This document shows positions 41,575 through 50,126 of a stretch of DNA of 64,000 nt, one piece after another. The translations under genes were made by a program, and so were the position numbers. This DNA comes from Bradyrhizobium sp. MOS003 (GTDB lineage: Bacteria; Pseudomonadota; Alphaproteobacteria; Rhizobiales; Xanthobacteraceae). The stretch is from the NCBI RefSeq assembly GCF_003020125.1, contig NZ_PYFW01000001.1, positions 992,001 through 1,056,000 on the forward strand. Reading direction: 5' to 3'. Within the stretch, counting starts at the first letter, position 1; each line of letters opens with the position of its first letter. The notes beneath the pieces are model-generated. The model was not told the DNA's origin and did no database searches. It saw only the letters and a list, made by a program, of their open reading frames with translations.

Positions 41575-43323
41575 ATGGCAGCCGGTCCCGGCGTCCGCCG
41601 TTCAGAGCTCGGTGACGCCTTGCGCGCCTGTCGCACGGCGTTCATCGGCGTCGGCTTGATGAGCTGCATGATCAACCTGCTCTATCTGACCGGGTCGATC
41701 TTCATGCTGGAGGTCTACGACCGGGTGCTGCCGAGCCGCAGCGTTCCGACCCTGGTCGGCCTCATCATCCTCGCCAGCTTCCTCTACATGGCGCAGGGCG
41801 TGCTCGACATGATCCGCAACCGGATCCTTGGGCGGATCGGCACCGCGCTCGACGAAGCCCTCAACAAGCGCGTGTTCGACACCATCGTGCGCCTGCCGCT
41901 GCTGGTCGGCAGCCGCAACGAGGGTCTCCAGCCGCTGCGTGATCTCGACAACGTCCGCTCCTTCCTCGGCGGCATGGGTCCGAGCGCGTTCTTCGACCTG
42001 CCCTGGCTGCCGCTCTATCTCGCCATCTGTTTCGCCTTCCACGTCATGATCGGCGTCACCGCCCTCGTCGGCGCCATCATCCTGGTCGGGCTGACGCTGG
42101 TCACCGAGTTCATGTCTCGCCAGCCGGCGAAGGACGCGATGGGCCTTGCCGCGCAGCGAAACGATCTCGCCCAGGCCAGCCGCCGCAACGCCGAAGTCAT
42201 GGTGTCGATGGGCATGGCCGGCCGGATGAACGCGCGCTGGAGCGAGGCCAACGAAAAATATCTCGTCGGCAATCAGCGTGCGAGCGACGTCGCTGGCGGT
42301 CTCGGTGCGGTCGCAAAGGTGCTGCGCATGATGCTGCAATCGGCCGTGCTCGCGGTTGGCGCCTATCTCGTCATCCACCAGGAGGCGACCGCCGGCATCA
42401 TCATCGCCGGCTCGATCCTGTCCGCCCGCGCTCTGGCCCCGGTCGATCTCGCCATTGCGCACTGGAAATCCTTCGTCGCGGCACGCCAGAGCTGGCACCG
42501 CCTCACCCGCTTGCTGGAGCAGATACCGGCGCAGACGATGCCGACCCAGTTGCAGGCGCCCACAAGCCGGCTCTCGGTCGAAGGCGTCGCCATGGTGCCG
42601 CCCGGCGACCAGCGCCTGATCGTGCAGGACATCACCTTCGCGCTCGTCGCCGGCAACGGCCTCGGCGTGATCGGCCCAAGCGGCTCCGGCAAGTCGTCGC
42701 TGATCCGCGCGCTGGTCGGGGTCTGGCAGCCGGTCCGCGGCAAGGTGCGGCTCGACGGCGCGGCGCTCGATCAATGGTCGTCCGACATGCTCGGCCGGCA
42801 CATCGGCTATCTGCCGCAAGACGTCGAATTGTTCGGCGGCACCATCGCCCAGAACATCAGCCGGTTCGATCCCGAGGCTAGTTCCGATGCCATCATCGCC
42901 GCGGCCAAGGAAGCCGGCGTGCACGAGATGATCATCAAGATGCGCGAGGGCTACAACACGCAAGTCGGCGAGCAAGGCACTTCGCTCTCCGCAGGGCAGG
43001 CTCAGCGCGTGGCGCTGGCGCGCGCGCTCTATGGCAACCCCTTCCTGATCGTGCTCGACGAGCCGAACTCCAACCTCGACACCGAAGGCGACGAGGCGCT
43101 GACCCGCGCCGTTCGCGCCGCCCGCGAGCGCGGCGCCATCGTCGTCGTGGTCGCGCACCGCCCGATCGGCGTCGAGGCGGTCGACCAGGTCCTGGTGCTG
43201 CGCGACGGCCGCATGCAGGCGTTTGGCCCGAAGGAACAGGTGCTCGCCCAGGTGCTGCAGCCGCGCGTGAGCCCGCCGGCACCGATTAAGATCGTCAGCG
43301 AAGGCGGAGTGGCCAAGCCATGA
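41575..43323 (+). CDS. Type I secretion system ABC transporter (PrtD/HlyB-like)
   Basis: 582 residues from the ATG at 41575; 41530 is possible but has no RBS. The length matches PrtD-type exporters lacking a peptidase domain. N-terminal membrane domain: LLYLTGSIFMLEVYDRVLPSRSVPTL is the family's highly typical opening, with six helices to about residue 300. ATPase: Walker A (GPSGSGKSS) near 367, LSAGQAQRVALARAL and Walker B (FLIVLDEPNSNLD). It exports proteins with uncleaved C-terminal signals. It is coupled by ATGA to the HlyD gene. The adhesin starting at 22881 is the only type I-like substrate in the window. Confidence 0.93.
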   Translation: MAAGPGVRRSELGDALRACRTAFIGVGLMSCMINLLYLTGSIFMLEVYDRVLPSRSVPTLVGLIILASFLYMAQGVLDMIRNRILGRIGTALDEALNKRVFDTIVRLPLLVGSRNEGLQPLRDLDNVRSFLGGMGPSAFFDLPWLPLYLAICFAFHVMIGVTALVGAIILVGLTLVTEFMSRQPAKDAMGLAAQRNDLAQASRRNAEVMVSMGMAGRMNARWSEANEKYLVGNQRASDVAGGLGAVAKVLRMMLQSAVLAVGAYLVIHQEATAGIIIAGSILSARALAPVDLAIAHWKSFVAARQSWHRLTRLLEQIPAQTMPTQLQAPTSRLSVEGVAMVPPGDQRLIVQDITFALVAGNGLGVIGPSGSGKSSLIRALVGVWQPVRGKVRLDGAALDQWSSDMLGRHIGYLPQDVELFGGTIAQNISRFDPEASSDAIIAAAKEAGVHEMIIKMREGYNTQVGEQGTSLSAGQAQRVALARALYGNPFLIVLDEPNSNLDTEGDEALTRAVRAARERGAIVVVVAHRPIGVEAVDQVLVLRDGRMQAFGPKEQVLAQVLQPRVSPPAPIKIVSEGGVAKP

Positions 43324-44654
43324 GTACGATGGCCATCGGCGGCGCGAAGCCAGCCGCGAAGAAGACCGTGCGCGAGTCGATCAAGTTCCACCTCCTGCTC
43401 GGACTTGGAATCGTGGTGGTCCTGGTCGTCGGTCTCGGCGGCTGGGCCTCGACCGTGCTGATCTCGGGCGCGCTGATCGCGCCGGGCCAGATCGTGGTCG
43501 AATCCAACGTCAAGAAGGTGCAGCATCCGACCGGCGGCGTGGTCGGTGAGGTGCGCGCCCGCGATGGTGACCTGGTCAAGGCCGGCGACATCGTGGTGCG
43601 GCTCGACGATACCGTGACCAAGGCAAATCTCGCCATCGTCACCAAGAATCTCGACGGCGCGCTGGCGCGTGCGGCGCGCTTGCAGGCCGAGCAGCGTGGT
43701 GTCGACAGGATCGAATTTCCGCAAGCCCTGCTCGATCGCGCCGGGGATACCGACGTCAAGCTGCTGCTCTCTGCCGAAACCAAGCTGTTCGACGTCCGCG
43801 TCAACGGCCGCGCCGGACAGAAGGCGCAGCTGCGCGAGCGCATCACCCAGCTCAACGAGGAGATCGCCGGTCTCAGCGCCCAGGAGAAGGCCAAGGACCA
43901 GGAGATCGCGCTGGTGCAGAACGAGCTCACCGGCGTGCGCGATCTCTACGACAAGCGTCTGGTGCAGCTTTCGCGCCTGACCCAGCTCGAACGCGACTCG
44001 GCCCGTCTCAATGGCGAGCGCGCCCAGTACATCGCCTCGCGCGCCCAGGCCAAGGGCAAGATCACCGAGACCGAGCTCCAGATCATCCAGGTCGACAAGG
44101 ACGTGGTGAGCGAGGTCTCCAAGGATTTGCGCGAGACCAACGACAAGATCGGCGAGCTGATCGAGCGCAAGGTCGCGGCCGAAGACCAGCTTCGCCGCAT
44201 CGACATCCGCGCGCCGCAGGACGGCATGGTGCTGCAATCCAACGTGCACACCGTCGGCGGCGTCGTCACCGCAGGCGACGCCCTCATGCTGATCGTGCCG
44301 CAGGCCGACGATCTCCAGGTCGAGGCCAAGGTCAATCCGGTCGATATCGACAAGCTCCAGATCGGCCAGAAGACGTTGCTGCGCCTCTCCGCGTTCAACC
44401 AGCGCACCACGCCCGAGCTCAACGGCCTCGTCAGCCGCGTGTCGCCCGACGTCACCACCGACCAGCGCACCGGGCAAAGCTACTACACCATCCGTGTCAC
44501 GATGCCGGCCGAAGAGATCGCCCGTCTCGGCGACGTCAAGATGATCCCGGGCATGCCTGTGGAGGCCTTTGTCCAGACCGGCGACCGCACCATGCTGTCC
44601 TACCTGATGAAGCCGCTGCACGACCAGCTGATGCGGGCATTCCGCGAGAAGTGA
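43320..44654 (+). CDS. HlyD/PrtE-family type I secretion membrane fusion protein
   Basis: 444 residues. A short cytoplasmic tail, one membrane helix (about 25-47), then the biotinyl-lipoyl-like segment (LIAPGQIVVESNVKKVQHPTGGVV, VRARDGDLVKAGDIVVRLDD), a long charged coiled coil (about 110-290) and the returning beta part (IRAPQDGMVLQSNVHTVGGVV, ending in PGMPVEAFVQTGDRTMLSYL). These are diagnostic of PrtE/LapC-type adaptors. It bridges the ABC exporter to an outer membrane TolC-type channel, which is not encoded here. Confidence 0.93.
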   Translation: MSTMAIGGAKPAAKKTVRESIKFHLLLGLGIVVVLVVGLGGWASTVLISGALIAPGQIVVESNVKKVQHPTGGVVGEVRARDGDLVKAGDIVVRLDDTVTKANLAIVTKNLDGALARAARLQAEQRGVDRIEFPQALLDRAGDTDVKLLLSAETKLFDVRVNGRAGQKAQLRERITQLNEEIAGLSAQEKAKDQEIALVQNELTGVRDLYDKRLVQLSRLTQLERDSARLNGERAQYIASRAQAKGKITETELQIIQVDKDVVSEVSKDLRETNDKIGELIERKVAAEDQLRRIDIRAPQDGMVLQSNVHTVGGVVTAGDALMLIVPQADDLQVEAKVNPVDIDKLQIGQKTLLRLSAFNQRTTPELNGLVSRVSPDVTTDQRTGQSYYTIRVTMPAEEIARLGDVKMIPGMPVEAFVQTGDRTMLSYLMKPLHDQLMRAFREK

Positions 44655-44727
44655 CGGGCGAAAAGCGCATCGTCCCGGAGCGCGCATCCGGAATCTCGTG
44701 CAGCACGCTCGATCTCGTAGGGGGGCA

Positions 44728-44812
44728 GAGGCGCGATGCGCCGTGCCCACCATCTCCCACACGATGGGCAAATTGGTGGGCACGCTTGCGCTTTGCCCAC
44801 CCTACGGCGCTG
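44728..44812. repeat. Dispersed inverted repeat, family B, full copy
   Basis: GCGCGATGCGCCGTGCCCACCATC at the left and GGTGGGCACGC..GCTTTGCCCACCCTACGGC at the right, with an internal second GTGGGCA/TGCCCAC pair. It lies between the secretion operon and the AMP nucleosidase gene. Confidence 0.75.
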
Positions 44813-44864
44813 CCTTCTTTGCTATAGTTCGATTCAAAGCCCAGCAAGTCCGGCGGTCGCAACC

Positions 44865-46334
44865 ATGCAATCCCCAGCCTCCATCGCCACCAAATCCTTC
44901 TCCGATGCGGCCCTCGCCGTGGCCCGCCTCGAAGAGATCTACGAGCGCAACACCAAGTTCCTGCGCGACCGGTTCGAAGCTTACGTCAACGGTGAGGCCG
45001 TCACGACGCGGGTGCGGGCCTATTATCCCTTCGTGCGCGTCACCACGGCGACGCATGCGCGGCTGGACTCGCGCCTCGCTTACGGCTTTGTTGCCGGCCC
45101 CGGCGTGCACGAGACCAGCGTGACGCGGCCGGATCTGTTTCGCGCCTACCTGACCGAGCAGATCGGCCTGCTGATTGAGAATCATGGCGTGCCCGTCGAG
45201 ATCGGTGAATCCGCCGAGCCGATCCCGATCCACTTCGCCTATCGCCGCGACATCAACATCGAAGCTGCGATCACGACGAGCGAGAATTCTCCGGTCACGC
45301 GATCGCTGCGCGATGCGTTCGATGTGCCCGATCTCGGCGCCATGGACGATTCGATTGCCGACGGCACCTTCGAGCTTCAGCCCGGCGCGCCCGAGCCGCT
45401 ATCGCTGTTCCGCGCCGCCCGCGTCGATTACTCGCTGCGCCGGCTCTATCACTACACCGGCACCGACCCCGAGCATTTCCAGAATTTTGTCATCTTCACC
45501 AACTACCAGTTCTATGTCGACGCCTTCGCGCAGCTCTGCCAGCAGCGGCTCCAGGCGAGCGAGGCTGGCCTCGATGCCTTCGTCGCGCCCGGCAACGTGA
45601 TCACGCGTAGCGGCGGTGCCATCAGTGGGGATGCACCGTCGCGCATGCCGCAGATGCCGGCCTTCCATCTGGTCGCGCCGGGCTATCGCGGCATCACCCT
45701 GATCAACATCGGCACCGGCCCGTCCAACGCGCGCAATGTCACCGACCACGTCGCCGTACTGCGCCCGCATGCCTGGCTGATGCTCGGCCATTGCGCCGGC
45801 CTGCGCAACACGCAGCGCCTCGGGGACTACGTGCTCGCCCACGGCTATGTGCGCGAGGATCATGTGCTCGACCGCGAACTGCCGCTCTGGGTGCCGATCC
45901 CGGCGCTGGCGGAAATGCAGGTCGCACTGGAAGAGGCGGTCGAGGACGTCACAGGCCTCGAAGGTTTCGAGCTCAAGCGCCTGATGCGCACCGGGACTGT
46001 GGCCAGCGTCGACAACCGCAATTGGGAGATCAGCGGGCCCGAGGTGATCCGCCGCCTGTCCCAATCGCGCGCAGTCGCGCTCGACATGGAATCGGCCGCG
46101 ATCGCCGCCAACGGCTACCGCTTCCGTGTCCCCTACGGCACGCTGCTCTGCGTCTCCGACAAGCCGCTGCACGGCGAGATCAAGCTCGCGGGCATGGCCA
46201 GCGAATTCTACCGTCGCCGCGTCGGACAGCATCTCGAGATCGGGCTGAAGGCGCTGGAGCGGCTCAAGCAGCAGGAATCGGAGCGGCTGCATTCGCGAAA
46301 GCTCCGCAGTTTTGCCGAAGTCGCGTTCCAGTAG
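44865..46334 (+). CDS. amn: AMP nucleosidase
   Basis: 489 residues from the ATG at 44865; the extra frame upstream includes the family B repeat and is not coding. It has the two-domain AMP nucleosidase layout: an N-terminal regulatory domain (RVRAYYPFVRVTTATHARLDSR, YRRDINIEAAI) and a C-terminal nucleoside phosphorylase-like catalytic domain (INIGTGPSNARNVTDHVAVLRPHAWLMLGHCAGLR, VALDMESAAIAANGYRFRVPYGTLLCVSDKPLHGE). It splits AMP to adenine and ribose 5-phosphate, controlling adenylate levels. No close operon partner. Confidence 0.93.
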   Translation: MQSPASIATKSFSDAALAVARLEEIYERNTKFLRDRFEAYVNGEAVTTRVRAYYPFVRVTTATHARLDSRLAYGFVAGPGVHETSVTRPDLFRAYLTEQIGLLIENHGVPVEIGESAEPIPIHFAYRRDINIEAAITTSENSPVTRSLRDAFDVPDLGAMDDSIADGTFELQPGAPEPLSLFRAARVDYSLRRLYHYTGTDPEHFQNFVIFTNYQFYVDAFAQLCQQRLQASEAGLDAFVAPGNVITRSGGAISGDAPSRMPQMPAFHLVAPGYRGITLINIGTGPSNARNVTDHVAVLRPHAWLMLGHCAGLRNTQRLGDYVLAHGYVREDHVLDRELPLWVPIPALAEMQVALEEAVEDVTGLEGFELKRLMRTGTVASVDNRNWEISGPEVIRRLSQSRAVALDMESAAIAANGYRFRVPYGTLLCVSDKPLHGEIKLAGMASEFYRRRVGQHLEIGLKALERLKQQESERLHSRKLRSFAEVAFQ

Positions 46335-46416
46335 GAGCGGTGCTCCCGTCGCTTCGCTGCTGACAGGGGTGGAGATTTTCAGCATTGTCGGCCCGGGGCC
46401 GACCGGACCGTTCTCG

Positions 46417-46692
46417 ATGCCGCTCACGCGCGACAGGATCATCGGCCATGACCGCGAACGGCTGGCTTTCCGCTTCACCATGCTGAACGTCGGCGAGGTC
46501 GTGCATTGCCAGATCAGCGATGCCGCGATGGACGAACTCGCCGGCATGCAGGGCACCGAGAGCAGCGCGCGCCAGGCGCAATTTCTTTCCCTGCGTGAGA
46601 CCATCGAGCGGATCGCGTCGGATATCTACGACGAGGCGCCGCGGGTGCCGGGATATGTGGTGCGGATCTTCATGAGGCATTTGGGGCGGTGA
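46417..46692 (+). CDS. DUF1488-family small protein
   Basis: 91 residues if started at ATG 46417 (MPLTRDRIIGHDRERLAF); a GTG at 46369 would add 16 residues. The RDR..GHD.ERLAFRF..LN..E.V.CQIS..AMDELAG pattern is that of DUF1488, a short alpha/beta protein common in rhizobia. The C-terminus (RETIERIASDIYDEAPRVPGYVVRIF) is a helix plus strand. Function unknown; RBS weak. Confidence 0.7.
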   Translation: MPLTRDRIIGHDRERLAFRFTMLNVGEVVHCQISDAAMDELAGMQGTESSARQAQFLSLRETIERIASDIYDEAPRVPGYVVRIFMRHLGR

Positions 46693-46708
46693 TCGTCCTA
46701 CTCTCCGT

Positions 46709-46764
46709 CGTCATGCCCCGCGTGCCGCTTTGCGTGGATGGCAGGGACAAGCCCGGCCATGACG
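46709..46764. repeat. Dispersed inverted repeat, family E (CGTCATG...CATGACG)
   Basis: CGTCATG at the left and CATGACG at the right form the outer arms around GTGGATGGCAGGGACAAGCCCGG. The same wording, inverted, occurs at 63943. It lies between convergent genes. Confidence 0.7.
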
Positions 46765-46777
46765 ATCCTGCCTCAGG

Positions 46778-47260
46778 TCACCCCTCCAATTTCCTCAACA
46801 GCAACTTCAGCGCTGTCGCTGCGAACACCTGCATGTTTGCGAGCCGGTCGCCACTCCCCGTCTCCAGCGTGATCACCTCCACCACAGGTCCGCTCACCGC
46901 CATGCAGCTGTGGCCGGCGGCGTCGCCGTAGCGGTTTCCGGTGGGGCCGGCTGCGCCGGTCTCTGACAGGCCCCAGTCGGAGTTGAAGCGGCTGCGCATC
47001 TGCTCCGCCAACAGTTGCGCGTAAGGCTCCGACGAAGAGCGAAAACCCTTCATTCCTTCGTCCGAAATATCCATCAGCACACGTCGGGCATCGCGGGTGT
47101 AGACCACCGCGCCGCCGAGAAAATAGGCGGAGGCGCCGGGCACCGCGAGCAGGCTGGCCGAGATCAGGCCGCCGGTCGAGGATTCCGCGACGGCGATGGT
47201 CTGCTTGCGCGCGATCAGCTGCGCTGCGACCTGTTCCGCAATGCCGACGAGCTCTTTCAT
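46778..47260 (-). CDS. PncC/CinA-C-type nicotinamide-nucleotide amidase
   Basis: 160 residues from the ATG at 47260 (an upstream ATG at 47284 lacks support), preceded by GGGGTCAGGG. The CinA C-terminal domain is complete: TIAVAESSTGGLISASLL with the nucleophile-region Ser/Thr, YFLGGAVVYTRDAR and LSETGAAGPTGNRYG. Such enzymes hydrolyse NMN to nicotinate mononucleotide in NAD salvage. It is a stand-alone domain without the CinA N-terminal part. Confidence 0.88.
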   Translation of the reverse strand: MKELVGIAEQVAAQLIARKQTIAVAESSTGGLISASLLAVPGASAYFLGGAVVYTRDARRVLMDISDEGMKGFRSSSEPYAQLLAEQMRSRFNSDWGLSETGAAGPTGNRYGDAAGHSCMAVSGPVVEVITLETGSGDRLANMQVFAATALKLLLRKLEG

Positions 47261-47404
47261 CCCTGACCCCTTATCCCTTCGCAACCGAGCTCAGCCTTCC
47301 TAGCATATGACAGGGCGCTTGGCCGAGTTGCGGGCGACGGGCAGGCCTGCTTGAATGGCGGGTACAAGAAGAGACATGCGAGGAAACGTGAGAAGGGAGA
47401 CGTC

Positions 47405-48463
47405 ATGGCGTCCCTGATCGCCGGCGGGGTGGATTGCGACGTGCATCCGGCCGTGCCGCATCTGACCAGCCTGCTGCCCTACCTGAACGATTATTGGCGC
47501 GATCAGGTGACGACGCGCGGCATGGTCGACCTCGTCTCGCAATCCTATCCGCAGAATTCACCGATCACGGCGCGGCCCGACTGGCGTCCCGAGAGCGGCA
47601 AACCCGGCGAAAGCCTGGAGGACATGCAGCATCACGTGCTCGATCCCTTCCAGCTCACCTACGCTATCTGCAATCCGCTCTACGGCGTGCAGATGGTGTT
47701 TTCGGAAGATTTGCAGGCTGCCCTCTGCCGCGCGCTGAACGACTGGCTGGTGAAGGAGTGGCTCGATCGCGACAAGCGGCTGCGCGGCTCGATCGTGATC
47801 CCGACGCAAAGCGTCGAAAAGGCCGTGGCCGAGATCGAACGCTGCGCGCAGGACAAGCGCTTCGTCCAGGTGTTGATGCTGGTGATGGGCGATACGCCGC
47901 TGGGCAAGCGCGCCCTGTGGCCGATCTATGAGGCCGCGGAACGGCTGGAACTCCCCGTCGGCATTCACGCGGGTTCCGCCTATCACAATCCGCCGACCGC
48001 CGTCGGATGGGGGTCCTACCACATCGAGGATTATGTCGGTCAGGCCCAGGCGTTCCAGGCCCAGCTCACCAGCCTGATCGTCGAGGGCGTGTTTGCCAAG
48101 TATCCGCGCCTGAAAATGGTGATGCTGGAATCCGGGGTTTCCTGGATTTCCCCCTATCTCTGGCGCCTGCACAAGTTCTGGCGCGGGGTGCGGATGGAGA
48201 CACCTTGGGTCGATCGCGCACCGCTGGAGATTGTGCGCAGCAACATCCGCTTCTCCTTACAGCCATTTGATGCGCCGCCGGAGGCCGAGACATTAATTCG
48301 CCTGTTTGATCATATGCAGTCCGATCAATTGGTCCTATTCTCCACGGACTATCCGCACTGGCAGTTCGACGGCCAGGACGCGCTGCCCGAAGGTCTCACC
48401 CCCGATCTCGTGCGCAAGATCATGATCGAAAATCCGCATGCGACCTATCCCCGCCTGACATGA
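47405..48463 (+). CDS. TIM-barrel amidohydrolase (PF04909/ACMSD-like), first of a tandem pair
   Basis: 352 residues; the ATG at 47405 follows GAAGGGAGA, and a frame open from 47351 adds nothing convincing. Metal-site residues are visible: Asp12 and His14 in CDVHP (a DxH form of HxH), the barrel His in GIHAGSAY, Glu in MLESGVSW and Asp315 in STDYPHW. The fold matches 2-amino-3-carboxymuconate semialdehyde decarboxylase and resorcylate decarboxylase relatives, so hydrolysis or decarboxylation are both possible. It forms an operon with a second amidohydrolase and a Rieske ferredoxin. Confidence 0.9.
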   Translation: MASLIAGGVDCDVHPAVPHLTSLLPYLNDYWRDQVTTRGMVDLVSQSYPQNSPITARPDWRPESGKPGESLEDMQHHVLDPFQLTYAICNPLYGVQMVFSEDLQAALCRALNDWLVKEWLDRDKRLRGSIVIPTQSVEKAVAEIERCAQDKRFVQVLMLVMGDTPLGKRALWPIYEAAERLELPVGIHAGSAYHNPPTAVGWGSYHIEDYVGQAQAFQAQLTSLIVEGVFAKYPRLKMVMLESGVSWISPYLWRLHKFWRGVRMETPWVDRAPLEIVRSNIRFSLQPFDAPPEAETLIRLFDHMQSDQLVLFSTDYPHWQFDGQDALPEGLTPDLVRKIMIENPHATYPRLT

Positions 48464-48488
48464 GCCCGCTGCCAAAGGAGGCAAGGCG

Positions 48489-49598
48489 ATGAATATCCAA
48501 TTCCGCGAGAGCCAAGAAGCCGCTTCCCCACTGACCGTCAAAACCGCGATCGCGGACTGCGACATCCATCCGGCGCGCGCCACCCGCACCGAGCTCTATC
48601 CCTATCTCGCCAAACGCTGGCAGCATCATCTCGAAGTCTACGGCGTCCATGCCTATCAGGGCATGATGGAAGGCCCGCCCTATCCGAAGGCCCAGCCCAA
48701 CGCCTCGCGCCGTGATGCCTATCCGCCCGAGGGCGGCCCGCAGGGCTCCTCGCTGTCCTTCATGCAGAAGCAACTGCTCGATCCCAACAACGTGCAACTG
48801 GGCGTGCTCAATCCGCTCAACACCGGGCAGGGCATCCGCAATCACGAGCTTTCTGCCGCGTTGTGCTCGGCGATCAACGACTGGCAGATCGACAAATGGA
48901 CCAGCAAGGACAAGCGGCTGAAAGCGTCCATTGTCGTAGGCAATGAGGACGGGCTCTCAGCCGCCGCCGAAATCCGCGAGCGCGCCGGCGACAAGAATTT
49001 CGTGCAAGTGCTGCTGCTCAGCCGCAATGTCGAGCCGCTCGGCCAGCGCCGCTACTGGCCGATCTACCAGGCCGCGGAGGAAGCCGGCCTTCCCGTCGGG
49101 GTCCACGCTTTCGGCTTCGGCGGCAATCCGATCACGCCGTCGGGCTGGCCGTCCTATTACATCGAGGAGATGGTGGGTCACTCGCAGTGCCAGCAATCGG
49201 CGCTGGCGAGCCTCGTGCTGGAGGGGGTGTTCGAGCGCTTCCCGAAACTGAAGATGGTGATGATCGAGGCCGGCTTCGGCTGGGCGCCGTCGCTGGCGTG
49301 GCGGCTCGACAAGGTCTGGCAGCGGCTCAGGAGCGAGGTGCCGCATGTGAAGCGGCCGCCGTCGGAATATATCCGAGAGCAGGTGTGGTGGACGACGCAG
49401 CCGATGGAGGACCCTGAAAGCCGCGAGGACCTGTTCGACGTCATCAACTGGATCGGCTGGGATCGCCTGCTGTTCGCGACCGACTATCCGCATTGGGACT
49501 ACGACGAGCCGTCGCGCGTGCTGCCGGCGGGCGTCAGCGAGGCCAATCGCGAGGCGTTCTATCTCGGTAATGCGCGCGCGCTGTACGAGATTGGTTGA
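48489..49598 (+). CDS. TIM-barrel amidohydrolase (PF04909/ACMSD-like), second of a tandem pair
   Basis: 369 residues, 25 bp after the first with AAAGGAGGC upstream. Asp25 and His27 in CDIHPARA, His in GVHAFGFG, Glu in MIEAGFGW and Asp332 in ATDYPHWDYD correspond one for one to the first enzyme, so both look active. The two are clearly paralogous yet diverged, suggesting successive steps or a heteromeric enzyme. The TGA overlaps the ATG of the Rieske gene. Confidence 0.9.
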   Translation: MNIQFRESQEAASPLTVKTAIADCDIHPARATRTELYPYLAKRWQHHLEVYGVHAYQGMMEGPPYPKAQPNASRRDAYPPEGGPQGSSLSFMQKQLLDPNNVQLGVLNPLNTGQGIRNHELSAALCSAINDWQIDKWTSKDKRLKASIVVGNEDGLSAAAEIRERAGDKNFVQVLLLSRNVEPLGQRRYWPIYQAAEEAGLPVGVHAFGFGGNPITPSGWPSYYIEEMVGHSQCQQSALASLVLEGVFERFPKLKMVMIEAGFGWAPSLAWRLDKVWQRLRSEVPHVKRPPSEYIREQVWWTTQPMEDPESREDLFDVINWIGWDRLLFATDYPHWDYDEPSRVLPAGVSEANREAFYLGNARALYEIG

Positions 49599-50011
49599 TG
49601 GCGCGGCATGTGATCGCGCCGGTCCATGAACTGCCGCCGGGGACGCGAAAATTTCTGGAGATCGACGGACGGCCGATAGCGGTCTTCAACATCAAGGGCG
49701 AGTATTTCGGCCTGATGAACCGCTGCCCGCATCAGGGCGCGGCGCTGTGCGAGGGTCCACTGATCGGTCTTGCCCAGTCGAAGGAGCCCGGCGAGATCGA
49801 GTATACGAAGCTCGGCGAGATCATCCGCTGCCCCTGGCACGGCTGGGAGTTCGACATCCGCACCGGCCAGTCCTATTGCGACCCCCGCCGCTTCCGCGTG
49901 AAGGCCTATCCGGCCCATGTCGAGCCGGGTGCGAGCGTCGTGAAGGGGCCGTATGTCGCCGAGACGATCCCGGTGAGCGTCGAGAGCGATTACGTGGTGG
50001 TGGAGCTGTAG
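49598..50011 (+). CDS. Rieske [2Fe-2S] ferredoxin-like protein
   Basis: 137 residues from ATG 49598, which overlaps the preceding TGA. The Rieske cluster ligands are Cys43 and His45 (CPHQG) and Cys78 and His81 (CPWHGWEF). There is no catalytic dioxygenase domain, so it is an electron carrier or a small Rieske subunit. An insertion (SKEPGEIEYTKLGEI) between the two motifs lengthens the usual spacing. Translational coupling to the amidohydrolases implies a shared pathway; an oxygenase partner must be elsewhere. Confidence 0.93.
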   Translation: MARHVIAPVHELPPGTRKFLEIDGRPIAVFNIKGEYFGLMNRCPHQGAALCEGPLIGLAQSKEPGEIEYTKLGEIIRCPWHGWEFDIRTGQSYCDPRRFRVKAYPAHVEPGASVVKGPYVAETIPVSVESDYVVVEL

Positions 50012-50018
50012 CCAGTTG

Positions 50019-50124
50019 GTCATTCCGGGGCCGCCCGAAGGGCTGAGTCCGGAATCCATCGTGCCATGGGAATGCTGGGCGAAGTGGATTCCGGGCTCGC
50101 CTCTTCGAGGCGTCCCGGAGTGAC
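50019..50124. repeat. Dispersed inverted repeat, family D (GTCATTCCGGGG...CCGGAGTGAC)
   Basis: TCATTCCGGGGCCGCCCGAAGGGC at one end and GCGTCCCGGAGTGA at the other, with an inner pair CCGGAATCCA..TGGATTCCGG. It fills the gap between the Rieske gene and the convergent transporter gene. A second copy lies at 53565. Confidence 0.75.
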
Positions 50125-50126
50125 GG

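Noticed and set aside
44736..44864. Upstream in-frame extension of AMP nucleosidase
   Set aside because: It reads through the family B repeat and has no RBS.
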